From Halosimplex rubrum (GTDB lineage Archaea > Halobacteriota > Halobacteria > Halobacteriales > Haloarculaceae), in assembly GCF_013415885.1 (NCBI RefSeq), contig NZ_CP058910.1:3410001-3474000 (forward strand): a DNA stretch of 64,000 bases, written 5' to 3'. Positions 49,874 through 58,870 of the stretch are shown in pieces. The translations under genes and the position numbers were made by a program. Below the pieces are notes generated by a model, which was not told the origin of the DNA, made no database searches, and was given only the letters and a program-made list of their open reading frames with translations. The first letter of the stretch is position 1; each line of letters opens with the position of its first letter.

Positions 49874-50726
49874 CGAGGACTCGGCGGTCGAGGGGGATCC
49901 GGACACCCCCGCCAGCGAGGACCCCAACGACGACGAACAGTACCACCTCGAAGTCTCTGCCGGCGACGTGGCCGACAGCGTCCTCCTGCCCGGCAACCCC
50001 GAGCGCGTCGAGAAGATCACCGACGGCTGGGACGCTTCGGAAGTCGTGGCCGAACACCGCGAGTACCGCACCGCCACCGGGAGCTACGACGACACCCCGA
50101 TCTCGGTCACGTCGACGGGGATCGGCTCGCCGTCGGCGGCCATCGCCGTCGAGGAGCTCGCCCGCGTCGGCGTCGACACGCTCCTCCGCGTGGGGTCCTG
50201 TGGCGCCATCCGCGAGGAGGCGTCGGTCGGCGACCTGGTCATCACCGCCGGCGCGGTCCGCCAGGAGGGCACCAGCGACGAGTACGTCCGCGAGGACTAC
50301 CCCGCGAGCGCCGACGACCGCGTCGTGGGCGCGCTCGTGACCGCCGCCGAGCGGCTGGGCTACGACTACCACGTCGGGGTCACGGCCAGCACGGACAGCT
50401 TCTACGCCGGCCAGGGTCGCCCCGGGTTTCGCGGCTTCGAGGCCGCCGGCAGCGGCGACCTCGTGGAGAACCTGCGCGAGGCGAACGTTCTGAACTTCGA
50501 GATGGAAGCGGCCGCCATCCTGACGCTCGCGAACCTCTACGGGCTCCGTGCGGGCGCGGTCTGTACCGTCTACGCCAACCGCGTCACCGGCGAGTTCCGT
50601 ACCGAGGGAGAACGGAAGGCCGCGAAGGTCGCCAGCGAGGCGGTCTCGATCCTCGCCGAGATGGACGACGCGGCCGAGGCCGCCGGCGTCGACCGGTGGC
50701 ATCCCGGGCTCGGACTGGGCGGGTGA
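49866..50726 (+). CDS. udp: Uridine phosphorylase (nucleoside phosphorylase family)
   Basis: 286 aa. Family motifs: SVLLPGNPERVEKI, VTSTGIGSPSAAIAVEELA, RVGSCGAIREEASVGDLVI, and NFEMEAAAILTLANLYGLRAG (Met/Glu ribose site). An acidic N-terminal extension of about 25 residues is typical of haloarchaeal versions. Splits uridine into uracil and ribose-1-phosphate. The 8-bp overlap with cdd makes one operon; the substrate could also be a related pyrimidine nucleoside. Confidence 0.92.
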   Translation: MSDEDSAVEGDPDTPASEDPNDDEQYHLEVSAGDVADSVLLPGNPERVEKITDGWDASEVVAEHREYRTATGSYDDTPISVTSTGIGSPSAAIAVEELARVGVDTLLRVGSCGAIREEASVGDLVITAGAVRQEGTSDEYVREDYPASADDRVVGALVTAAERLGYDYHVGVTASTDSFYAGQGRPGFRGFEAAGSGDLVENLREANVLNFEMEAAAILTLANLYGLRAGAVCTVYANRVTGEFRTEGERKAAKVASEAVSILAEMDDAAEAAGVDRWHPGLGLGG

Positions 50727-50769
50727 GTGGGCGGAGGGCCGGCGACGTGCGGCCGATCGGCGTCGCCGG

Positions 50770-52158
50770 TCACTCACCGGCGTCTTCGGCCGTCGACGAG
50801 TCGCGGCCGTCGGCGTCCCCGGCGTCGGTCTCGTCGGTGTCCTCGCTCCCCTCGACCGCTCGGGCCGCCACCTCGTCGATCCGGGCGCCGTCGACGGCCT
50901 CGACGGTGAACCGGTAGCCGTCGACGGTCACCTCGTCGCCGACCTCCGGGGCGCGGCCGAGCCTGTCGAGGACGAGCCCGCCGACCGTGCCCACGTCGTC
51001 GGTGTCGAACTCGGTGTCGAGGGCGTCCTCGGCCTCGGTGAGGACGACGCCGCCGTCGATGACGAAGGCGCCGTCGGCCCGCTCGTCGACCGACGGCTCG
51101 CGGTCGGCCACGTCGAAGTCGTCCCGCAGGTCGCCGACGACCTGCTCGACCACGTCCTCGACGGTCGCGAGCCCCTCGAAGGAGCCCCACTCGTCGATGA
51201 CGGCGGCCATCTGTCGCTGCTCGGCCTGGAACTCGGCGAGCAGGTCGTCGACCGCCCCGGTCTCGGGGATCAGCGGCATCTCCCGGGCGAGGTCGGCGGC
51301 GGTCACGTCGTCGGTCATCGTCTCCTCGGCGCGGAGTACGTCCTTCACGTCGACGAAGCCGACCACCTGGTCCGGGTCGTCGGCGTCGAGCACCGGGTAC
51401 CGCGTGTGGCCGGCGTCGAGGACGGTCTCGCGAAGTTCGGCCAGCGTGGCGTCGGCGGGGACCGTCGTCACGTCCGGCCGCGGGACCATCACCTCCCTGA
51501 CCGAGAGGTCGTCGAGTTCGAACACGCGCTCGATCATCTCGACCTCCGAGGCGTCGACGTGGCCCTTCGTCCCCGACCGCGAGAGAACCGTCAGGATCTC
51601 CTCCTCGGAGAGGGTCTCCTCGGTCTCGGAGGCGGGCGGGACGCCGATCATGCGCGTGAAGTAGTTCGCCGTCCCGTTGAGGACGATCAGTCCCGGGACG
51701 AAGATGTAGTAGAAGAACTTCATCGGCGGGGAGACGAACAGGGCGATCTGCTCGGCCCGCGCGATGGCGATGGTCTTCGGCGCGAGCTCTCCGAACACGA
51801 CGTGGAGGAACGTGATGATCGAGAACCCGATCCCGACGGCGATGAGATGGACGGGCGCGTTGGGGAACGCGGCGCCCAGGACCGGGTCGATCAGCGCCGC
51901 GATGGCCGGTTCGCCGATCCAGCCGAGCGAGAGCGACGCGAGCGTGATACCCAGTTGCGTCACCGCGAGGTAGTCGTCGAGGTTGTCGAGGGCGTTCCGC
52001 AACAGCTCCGCGCCGGTCCGCCCCTCCGCGACCATCTGGTCGACCGCGCTCGACCGGACGCGGACGTAGGCGAACTCCGACGCGACGAAAAAGCCGTTGA
52101 GCGCCACCAGCAAGAGCGCGGCGAGGAGCCGGCCCGTCGAGAACAACAGATCTACCAT
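50770..52158 (-). CDS. CNNM/CorC-type hemolysin-family transporter
   Basis: 462 aa from ATG 52158 (a GTG three codons upstream is also in frame). DUF21 membrane domain with four helices (LLAALLLVALNGFFVASEFAYVR, TQLGITLASLSLGWIGEPA, FSIITFLHVVFGELAPKT, FVPGLIVLNGTANYFT), a tandem CBS pair (VMVPRPDVTTVPADATLAEL to VVEQVVGDLRDDFD), and a C-terminal CorC_HlyC domain (VDGYRFTVEAVDG). CNNM/CorC proteins are linked to Mg2+ export. An acidic C-terminal tail follows. Confidence 0.92.
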   Translation of the reverse strand: MVDLLFSTGRLLAALLLVALNGFFVASEFAYVRVRSSAVDQMVAEGRTGAELLRNALDNLDDYLAVTQLGITLASLSLGWIGEPAIAALIDPVLGAAFPNAPVHLIAVGIGFSIITFLHVVFGELAPKTIAIARAEQIALFVSPPMKFFYYIFVPGLIVLNGTANYFTRMIGVPPASETEETLSEEEILTVLSRSGTKGHVDASEVEMIERVFELDDLSVREVMVPRPDVTTVPADATLAELRETVLDAGHTRYPVLDADDPDQVVGFVDVKDVLRAEETMTDDVTAADLAREMPLIPETGAVDDLLAEFQAEQRQMAAVIDEWGSFEGLATVEDVVEQVVGDLRDDFDVADREPSVDERADGAFVIDGGVVLTEAEDALDTEFDTDDVGTVGGLVLDRLGRAPEVGDEVTVDGYRFTVEAVDGARIDEVAARAVEGSEDTDETDAGDADGRDSSTAEDAGE

Positions 52159-52303
52159 CGCTGCCACCGGACGGACGGCGAAGGGGTCATCTCTCTCATG
52201 GGCGATGTAGGAGCGGGAGCCGATTTAATCGTGGTGGCCGACCGCGGCGAGTCCGCGCGGGTACACCCGTCTGAGCGGAGCGGCGGACTCGGCGCTCGCC
52301 GCG

Positions 52304-54259
52304 TCACTCGGGTCGGCCGCCGTCCTCGACGGCGAGCGCGCCCGCCGTCCCGCTCCCCGGCCGACCCGCCCCGGCTTCGTCGACCTCGAAGCTCCGCAGC
52401 AGCGACTGCAGGCGTTCGGCGCGGTCGTTCAGCGCTCCGAGGTTCGTACTGACCTGCGAGACGGAGGCCGCCTGCTCCCGGGCGGCCGCCGACGCCTGCT
52501 CGCTCTCCGCCGCGGTCGACCGACCGATCTCGGCCACCTCCTCGACCTTCGACACCGCGGTCTCGGTGCTCGCGGCCTGGTCGTCCGTCGTCGCGCTGAT
52601 CTCCCGGATGCCGCGGTCGGTCTCCTCGGCGTTCTCGGCGACCTGCGCGAAGGCGTCGACGACTTCGTCGACCACCTCGACGCTCTCCTGCATGTGACGC
52701 TCGGCACGGCGCGCCTCCTCGACCGTCGCCGTCGTCTGCTCCTGGGTCTCCCCGATGAGCTGTTCGATCTCCGTCGCCGACTCCCGGGTCTCCTCGGCCA
52801 GCTGTTTGACCTCGTCCGCGACGACCGCGAACCCGTCCCCGCCCGCGCCGCCGCCGCTCGCGCGGGCGGCCTCGATGTTGGCGTTCAGCGCCAGCATGTT
52901 CGTCTGCTCCGCGATGTCGCCGATGAGGTCGACGATCTCGCCGATCTCGGCCATCCGGTCGTCGAGCGCTTCCACGCGGTCGGCCGTCTCGTCGATCGCC
53001 GTTCGGCTCTCGCGAGTGTTCTCGATGGCCGTCCGCGCGGTCGTCTCCCCGTCCTCGGCGATCTCGGCGGTCTCACGGGAGGTCTCGGCGACCGTCTGCG
53101 CCGACGCCGCAACCTCTTCGACCGTCGCAGACAGGTCGCTCATCTCCCCGGAGACCGCCTCGAGCTTGTCGGACTGGTCGCTCGCACCGTCCGAGATCTC
53201 CCGGACCGACGCGCTCACCGCCTCGCTGGCCCGTTTGATCTCACCGGCGCTCGCGTCGGCCTCCTCGCTGGCGTCGGCGACCTCGGCGGCGAAGGTCTGG
53301 ATCTCCGCCATCGCCGACTCCGTCTCCCCGATCATCTCGTTGAACGCCTCGGCGATCCGCGTCATCGCTTCGCTCTCGCTCTCGGCGTCCAGTCGGACGT
53401 GCAGCGCCCCGTCCGCGGCCCGCGACATCGTCGCGCTGTAGTCGTCGGCCTTCGTTTCGAGGTGGTCGTTCAACCGCTCGACCTCCCGGCGGCGCTCCTC
53501 GGCGCGCTCCTGGGCCGCCTCGGCCTCGGCCTTCGCCTCCTCGATCTCGGCCTGCTTCTCCTCCAGGTCCGTTACCTGCCGGGTCTTCTCCTCGGCCTCC
53601 CGGAGCCGCTCTTGGGCCTCCTCGCGGGAGCGCTCCGTCGAGTACCAGTGCGACATCAGCGCTGTGGCCAGCGCGAGGACGAACACGCCGTGGATGAGCC
53701 CCCAGGCCCACGGATTCGCGATCGCGGCCTCGTGGTTGTACACCCGGCTGGGATTGATCATCCCGAAGACGCCGTGGGTGAGGACCACCTTGCCGATCCC
53801 GAGCGCGAACGGGAACCAGTCCTCGTAGACCGCGACCACCGCCATCGCGACGAAGAAGTGAAAGTGCGCCTCGATGAAGCCGCCGGAGAACTGGACGAGG
53901 ACGATCGACGCCGTCAACAGGCTGACCGTGCCGAGCGCGGTGCGAACCCGTCGAGGCAGCCGGGAGCGGCTCGCAACGGCGACCAGCCCGACCAGCAGGC
54001 CGAGTTCCAACAGGACGGTCCACAGGGGGATCGACGGGATGGTCGCCCCCGAGAACGTCGTCTCGGTCCCCTCGAAGACCCCCAGCAGGAACAGGAACGG
54101 GACGTGGGCGAGCACGACGAGGAGGATGTTACGGTGGCGCCGCCGCCACGCCTCGTCGGGAATCGTGTCCCCGCTCGGGATGTACTGGACGAAGGTTCGG
54201 ATACTGGACCGCAGCCCCCGGTTCGCTGCGGCTGGTTCGGCGGCTCCCTCGGCTGGCAT
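52304..54259 (-). CDS. Multi-helix methyl-accepting chemotaxis transducer
   Basis: 651 aa from ATG 54259. Residues about 45-215 have six hydrophobic helices, including SGGFIEAHFHFFVAMAVVAVYEDWF and VVLTHGVFGMI with three conserved His that could hold a metal or heme. A coiled-coil/HAMP-like segment follows (LRSEEKTRQVTDLEEKQ type, about 230-300). Then the long signalling helices with the hairpin tip AEQTNMLALNANIEAARA and GFAVVADEVKQLAEETRESA, the MCP signature. No large extracellular ligand domain, so the signal is probably sensed in or near the membrane. A Htr-type receptor; ligand unknown. Confidence 0.9.
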   Translation of the reverse strand: MPAEGAAEPAAANRGLRSSIRTFVQYIPSGDTIPDEAWRRRHRNILLVVLAHVPFLFLLGVFEGTETTFSGATIPSIPLWTVLLELGLLVGLVAVASRSRLPRRVRTALGTVSLLTASIVLVQFSGGFIEAHFHFFVAMAVVAVYEDWFPFALGIGKVVLTHGVFGMINPSRVYNHEAAIANPWAWGLIHGVFVLALATALMSHWYSTERSREEAQERLREAEEKTRQVTDLEEKQAEIEEAKAEAEAAQERAEERRREVERLNDHLETKADDYSATMSRAADGALHVRLDAESESEAMTRIAEAFNEMIGETESAMAEIQTFAAEVADASEEADASAGEIKRASEAVSASVREISDGASDQSDKLEAVSGEMSDLSATVEEVAASAQTVAETSRETAEIAEDGETTARTAIENTRESRTAIDETADRVEALDDRMAEIGEIVDLIGDIAEQTNMLALNANIEAARASGGGAGGDGFAVVADEVKQLAEETRESATEIEQLIGETQEQTTATVEEARRAERHMQESVEVVDEVVDAFAQVAENAEETDRGIREISATTDDQAASTETAVSKVEEVAEIGRSTAAESEQASAAAREQAASVSQVSTNLGALNDRAERLQSLLRSFEVDEAGAGRPGSGTAGALAVEDGGRPE

Positions 54260-54339
54260 ACCAAGATCCGGGGAGTAGCTCGGCAAAAGCGCACCGGCCC
54301 GAGTCTCAGCCGCTGAAACGCTCGGGCGAGTCCGGACGG

Positions 54340-54522
54340 TCAGGCGGTCGCGGCTCGCTTCAGGATCTGCGGCGTGACGACCAGGTCGAGCACGGCGACC
54401 GCATAGGCGACGAGCTGGGTCGTTCCCTCGAGGAAGAGATACGCGACGACGGCGATCACCAGCGCACCGGAGGCGCCGATGCCGTATCTGATAGCGGGGT
54501 TTGCCAGGGGGTTCTGTGACAT
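54340..54522 (-). CDS. Small two-helix membrane protein (60 aa)
   Basis: 60 aa: IRYGIGASGALVIAVVAYLFL and TQLVAYAVAVLDLVVTPQIL form two hydrophobic segments separated by a short EGTT turn, with a KRAATA end. It follows the transducer by 80 bp on the same strand. Composition and layout support a real gene; no family recognised. Confidence 0.65.
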   Translation of the reverse strand: MSQNPLANPAIRYGIGASGALVIAVVAYLFLEGTTQLVAYAVAVLDLVVTPQILKRAATA

Positions 54523-54807
54523 CGGGCGAGATGTGTAGCGGTCGGTACAAATTCGTTTTGCTGTGGTCGTCGATCGGTGGCCGCCGACGGTCCCTCGCTC
54601 GCGCGACGAGCGCGCGAAGCGAACACAGATCCGCGAAACCGACGGGCGAGTCGATCCGGGCGGTCCCGCCGCGATCGAGGCTCGGACACGCAGTGTGAAA
54701 TTGCCGTTCCGTCACACGGTTTCGAGGAGCGCACGGTACCGACCTCGTTCACCCGAGACGTGACACGACGGGGAGAAAACGGGCGGACAACCGGGTGACC
54801 CGGTGGC

Positions 54808-55971
54808 CTACATGTCGGGCCAGGCGTCGAGCGCGTTGCCGATAGAGGAGACGTCGGCGATCCAGCGGGCGGCGATGCCCTTCTTGAGGAGTTCGGCGGG
54901 CACGCCGCCGAAGGTGGAGATGGGGAGGAACTTCACGTCGTGGGCGACGGCCTCCTCGCCGACGGAGACGACGGTGCCCTTGTCGTCGTAGGTCCACTCG
55001 GTGAGCGGCTGGCCCTTGACGCGCCGGGCGAGGTTCTCGCCGGCGACCTCGGCGGCCTGCCAGGCGGCCTGGGCGGTCGGCGGCGCGGGGTCGTCGCCGG
55101 GCTGGTCGACGATGGCGGCGTCGCCGATAGCGAACACGCGGTCGTCGTCGGTCTCGAAGGTCATCTCGGAGAAGATGCGGTTCGAGCGGTCGTCCTTGTC
55201 GAGGTTCGCGTCGGCGACCGCTTCGCGGCCGGTGATGCCGCCGGTCCAGATCAGCACGTCGTAGTCCATCTCGGTGTCGTCGCCGATGTAGACGGTCTCC
55301 TCGTCCACCTCGCCGATGAACTCGCCGGTGTGGATGTTCACGTCGGCCGCTTCGAGGCGCTTGCGGAGCGCGCCCTGGAGTTCGGGGTCGCTGTTGGGGA
55401 GCACACGGTCGAGCCCCTCGACGAGTTCGATGTCGATGCTGGCGCCGTAGTCGTCGCGGTACTCGGCGATCTCGCCGGCGGTCTGGATGCCCGAGAGGCC
55501 CGCACCGCCGACGACCACGGTGGCGGGGTCGTCCCGGGTCGCGGCCGCGGCGGCCTCCGAGACCGCGTCGTGGATCGAGAGGGCGTCGTCGAGGCTCTTG
55601 AGCGTGTGGGCGTGCTCGCGGAGGCCGTCGATGCCGAAGAAGGCGGTGCGCGAGCCGATGCCGACGAGCAGGTAGTCGTAGGACACGTCCGACCCGTCTT
55701 CGAGTTCGACGACGCGGTCGTCGGTGTCGACGCCGTCGACGGTGGCCTGGCGGAAGGTCGTCGAGGGGGATTTGACCTCCTCGACGGGGATCGTGACCTT
55801 CTCGCGGACGCTGGGGTCCCGAATGCAGCGGTGGGACTCGTGGAGGACGAGGTGGTAGTCCACGTCGGAGATCCAGGTGACGTTGGCCCGACCGTCGAGA
55901 TGGGATTCGAGACTCTTGACCGCACCCGCGCCCGCGTATCCGGACCCGAGCACGACGACGTTGTCGCTCAT
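54808..55971 (-). CDS. NAD(P)/FAD-dependent oxidoreductase (NDH-2-like)
   Basis: 387 aa from ATG 55971. FAD-binding GxGxxG in NVVVLGSGYAGAGAVKSLE, NAD-binding AATRDDPATVVVGGAGLSGI with a second dinucleotide fold, a redox/FAD C-terminal motif VFAIGDAAIVDQPGDDPAPP, and WQAAEVAGENLARRVKG. This is the type II NADH dehydrogenase / sulfide-quinone-like family. Length and lack of transmembrane helices fit a membrane-associated NADH:quinone oxidoreductase. A missing Cys pair argues against sulfide:quinone reductase. An in-frame start 3 codons upstream is possible. Confidence 0.88.
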   Translation of the reverse strand: MSDNVVVLGSGYAGAGAVKSLESHLDGRANVTWISDVDYHLVLHESHRCIRDPSVREKVTIPVEEVKSPSTTFRQATVDGVDTDDRVVELEDGSDVSYDYLLVGIGSRTAFFGIDGLREHAHTLKSLDDALSIHDAVSEAAAAATRDDPATVVVGGAGLSGIQTAGEIAEYRDDYGASIDIELVEGLDRVLPNSDPELQGALRKRLEAADVNIHTGEFIGEVDEETVYIGDDTEMDYDVLIWTGGITGREAVADANLDKDDRSNRIFSEMTFETDDDRVFAIGDAAIVDQPGDDPAPPTAQAAWQAAEVAGENLARRVKGQPLTEWTYDDKGTVVSVGEEAVAHDVKFLPISTFGGVPAELLKKGIAARWIADVSSIGNALDAWPDM

Positions 55972-56118
55972 GCGGCCCACTCTGTAGCCGGGTGATACAA
56001 AGCCTACGAATCCGTCCCGAGGAGCCGACCGTTCGACCGCTGTCCATCACGAATATCAAGGATCGACGGCCGGGATCGGGTCAACGCGGGAGAACGACGA
56101 GCGATCGAGTGGGGCGGA

Positions 56119-56151
56119 CGCCGCGATGGCGCCGCGATGGCGCCGCGATAC
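56119..56151. repeat. Three 11-bp tandem repeats
   Basis: CGCCGCGATGG repeated at 56119-56129 and 56130-56140, with a near-identical third (CGCCGCGATAC) at 56141-56151. Lies in the short gap between two minus-strand genes. No binding protein assigned. Confidence 0.6.
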
Positions 56152-56175
56152 TGCCGGGGCGTCACCGCGATCGGG

Positions 56176-56709
56176 TCAGTGTTCGGGTTCGCCGGCCGGC
56201 GCGCGCATGTCGTCGATCGTGAGGATCAGCTTGTTGTTCGTGTCGTCTTTGCCCTCGAGCGTGCCGATGATCTGGAGCTTCGAGAGCGGCGTCGGGCCGA
56301 CGGTGATGGTGTCGCCCTCGTGGAAGTCGGCGATCGACCCCTGAAGCTTGATCTCGGCGCGACACTCCTCGGGGTGGTGGACGCTGGTGAGGTCGATCTC
56401 CTCGACGTTGGCGTCGGGGATGTCGCTGCCGTTGTGGGCGAGGGGCACGTCCGCGGCCTGGTCCATGTCCTGGATCTGGAGGGCGTCGTAGGCGGTGGCC
56501 GTCGGCTTGTAGCCGCCCTTCGGACCGGGGACGCCTTCGACCAGCTGGAGGGCCTTGAGACTCTGCATCTGGTTGCGGATCGTGCCCGGGTTCCGGTCGA
56601 CCTTCTCGGCGATGTCTTCCCCTTTCACCGCGCTCTCGGACTCCCGATAGAGATTGACGAGCTCCTGCAGGATGTTTTTCTGGCTGGGCGTCAGTTCGAT
56701 TGATGACAT
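56176..56709 (-). CDS. Winged-helix transcriptional regulator
   Basis: 177 aa from ATG 56709. N-terminal winged HTH: LTPSQKNILQELVNLYRESE, KGEDIAEKVDRNPGTIRNQM and SLKALQLVEGVPGPKGGYKP (wing), of an Rrf2/MarR-like type. The C-terminal about 90 residues (VHHPEECRAEIKLQGSIADF, then GDTITVGPTPLSKLQIIGTL, then NNKLILTIDDMRAP) is a small beta domain with no assigned ligand. Divergent from the epimerase gene over a 173-bp gap that holds promoters for both. Confidence 0.85.
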   Translation of the reverse strand: MSSIELTPSQKNILQELVNLYRESESAVKGEDIAEKVDRNPGTIRNQMQSLKALQLVEGVPGPKGGYKPTATAYDALQIQDMDQAADVPLAHNGSDIPDANVEEIDLTSVHHPEECRAEIKLQGSIADFHEGDTITVGPTPLSKLQIIGTLEGKDDTNNKLILTIDDMRAPAGEPEH

Positions 56710-56729
56710 ACAGAGGTATTGGTCATAGA

Positions 56730-56742
56730 TTTTATTAAAGCC
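56730..56742 (-). promoter_or_regulatory. Putative promoter of the winged-helix regulator gene
   Basis: On the minus strand GGCTTTAATAAAA lies 21-33 bp before ATG 56709: a good TATA element. Confidence 0.55.
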
Positions 56743-56850
56743 GGCGGTGGCCGACCGCCAGCCGGGCAACATTCGCCGCCTATCTCCCGCGAAATCGAGA
56801 CAGTCAGTCACTCACACGGAGGATCCGTTCGCGGTCCGACGGTAAGGGTG

Positions 56851-56862
56851 CCATTTATTGTG
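56851..56862 (+). promoter_or_regulatory. Putative promoter of the epimerase gene
   Basis: CCATTTATTGTG lies 21-32 bp before ATG 56883: a good TATA element for a leaderless message. Confidence 0.55.
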
Positions 56863-56882
56863 TTCGATCGACCACTTCGGTT

Positions 56883-57803
56883 ATGGACGGGAAGCGGGTG
56901 CTGGTGACGGGCGGTGCGGGATTCATCGGGTCGAACCTGGCGAACTCCCTCGCCGAGGACAACGAGGTAATCGCGCTGGACGACTGCTATCTGGGGACGC
57001 CCGACAACCTCGACGATTCGGTCGAGTTCGTCGAGGGGTCGGTGCTGGACGGGGACCTGCCGACGGACGTGGACGTCGTCTTCCACATCGCCGCACTCTC
57101 CTCGTACGCGATGCACGAGGACGACCCCACCCGGGGCGCCCGGGTCAACGTCGAGGGGTTCGTCAACACGGTCGATCAGGCGCGCCAGGACGGCTGTGAC
57201 ACGGTCGTCTACGCCTCCACGTCGTCGATCTACGGCGACCGGACGGACCCCTCTCCGGAGGACATGCCCGTCGCGGTGAACACGGGCTACGAGGCCTCCA
57301 AACTCGCCCGCGAGAAGTACGCCGAGTACTTCGGAAACCACTACGACATGTCGATGGCCGGCATGCGCTTCTTCTCGGTCTACCAGGGCATGGAAGACGG
57401 CGCCGAGGAACACAAGGGCGAGTACGCCAACCTCATCGCGCAGTTCGCCGACGACATCGCCAACGGGCGCAACCCCGAGATCTGGGGCGACGGCTCCCAG
57501 ACCCGGGATTTCACCCACGTCGACGACATCGTCCGCGGGCTCGAACTCGCCGCCGACCACGAACTCGACGGCGTCTACAACCTCGGCACCGGCCAGCAGT
57601 ACAGCTTCGACCACCTCGTCGACCGCCTCAACGAGGCACTCGGGACCGACGTCGAACCGGTCTACGCGGAGAATCCGATCCCCGAGGACGTGTACGTCCA
57701 CGACACGATGGCCGACGCCACCAAGATGCGCGAGGCGACCGGCTGGGAACCCGAAATCTCCTTCGAGGAGGGCGTCGAACGCGTCTGTAGCCAGTACGAC
57801 TGA
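56883..57803 (+). CDS. NAD-dependent sugar epimerase/dehydratase (GalE-like)
   Basis: 306 aa. Extended short-chain dehydrogenase: NAD-binding VLVTGGAGFIGSNLANSL, VDVVFHIAALSSYA, the catalytic Tyr and Lys in NTGYEASKLAREKYAEYF (YxxxK), and the substrate region VYNLGTGQQYSF. Acts on UDP- or other nucleotide-linked sugars. Potential supplier of sugars for the surface-glycan locus, though it lies 27 kb away. The exact reaction is not deducible. Confidence 0.9.
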   Translation: MDGKRVLVTGGAGFIGSNLANSLAEDNEVIALDDCYLGTPDNLDDSVEFVEGSVLDGDLPTDVDVVFHIAALSSYAMHEDDPTRGARVNVEGFVNTVDQARQDGCDTVVYASTSSIYGDRTDPSPEDMPVAVNTGYEASKLAREKYAEYFGNHYDMSMAGMRFFSVYQGMEDGAEEHKGEYANLIAQFADDIANGRNPEIWGDGSQTRDFTHVDDIVRGLELAADHELDGVYNLGTGQQYSFDHLVDRLNEALGTDVEPVYAENPIPEDVYVHDTMADATKMREATGWEPEISFEEGVERVCSQYD

Positions 57804-57894
57804 CCACTCGGACCGTCCGCGGTCCTGAAGCGGTCGGACGGTGATACCGCCGGCCGCCCCCGACGGTTTTGCCCGTCGCCCCCCTTGCGAGCGT

Positions 57895-58809
57895 ATGGAC
57901 CGACCAGTACGCGTCTTCGGCGTCCCGATGGACCTGGGCGCGGACAGGCGCGGCGTCGACATGGGGCCGTCGGCCATCCGCTACGCCGGCCTCGCCGCGG
58001 AGCTAGAATCGCTGGGGATCGACTGCGACGACGGCGGGAACGTCGCCGTCCCGAGTCCCGAACGGACCGAACCGGACGCCGGCCGCCCGCACGAAGGTCG
58101 GGCGAAGTACCTCGCCGCGACCGAACGGGTCTGTCGCGACCTCGCCGACGAGGTGGCCGACGCCGTCGCCGACGGCGCGGTGCCGCTCGTCCTCGGCGGC
58201 GACCACTCCATCGCCATCGGGACCGTCGGCGGCGCCGCGCGCGACCGCGACCTGGGCGTCGTCTGGTTCGACGCCCACGGCGACTTCAACACGCCGACCA
58301 CCACGCCCAGCGGCAACGTCCACGGCATGTCCGTCGCCGCCATCCTCGGTCGCGGTTCCTTCGCCGGCAGCGACTGGGCGGCGGCCCCCACGGTCGATCC
58401 CGAGAACGTCGCCGTGGTCGGGCTCCGCGACTTGGACGACGCGGAGCGCGACGCGCTCCGGGAGAGCGACGTGACGGCGTTCTCGATGACCGACGTCGAC
58501 CAGCGCGGGCTCCCCGAGGTGACCCGCGAGGCCGTCGGGGTTGCCACGGACGGCACCGACGGCGTCCACGTCAGCCTCGACATGGACTTCCTCGACCCGA
58601 CGGAGGCCCCGGGGGTCGGCACGCCGGTCCGCGGCGGGGCCTCCTACCGCGAGGGGCACACCGCGATGGAGCTGGTCTCCCGGACCGCCGGCTCCGCGCT
58701 CGTGTCGCTGGAGATCGTGGAGGTCAACCCCATCCTCGACGACCACAACAGGACCGCGGAGCTCGCCGTCGAACTCGCCGCGAGCGCGCTCGGCAAACGG
58801 ATCCTCTGA
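57895..58809 (+). CDS. rocF: Arginase (ureohydrolase family)
   Basis: 304 aa from ATG 57895; the frame is open upstream but this start gives the natural MDRPVRVFGVPMDLGADRRG. Manganese ligands and catalytic residues are in LVLGGDHSIAIG, VWFDAHGDFNTP, HVSLDMDFLDPTEAPG and VEVNPILDDHN. The VFGVPMDLGADRRGVDMGPSAIRYA start is that of arginases rather than agmatinases. Hydrolyses arginine to ornithine and urea. Assignment to arginase over agmatinase is fairly strong. Confidence 0.88.
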   Translation: MDRPVRVFGVPMDLGADRRGVDMGPSAIRYAGLAAELESLGIDCDDGGNVAVPSPERTEPDAGRPHEGRAKYLAATERVCRDLADEVADAVADGAVPLVLGGDHSIAIGTVGGAARDRDLGVVWFDAHGDFNTPTTTPSGNVHGMSVAAILGRGSFAGSDWAAAPTVDPENVAVVGLRDLDDAERDALRESDVTAFSMTDVDQRGLPEVTREAVGVATDGTDGVHVSLDMDFLDPTEAPGVGTPVRGGASYREGHTAMELVSRTAGSALVSLEIVEVNPILDDHNRTAELAVELAASALGKRIL

Positions 58810-58870
58810 CAGGCGGACCGAACCCGGCGTCGAACCGAACCCGCCCCCGCCGCGCTCGCCGACGCGCCAC

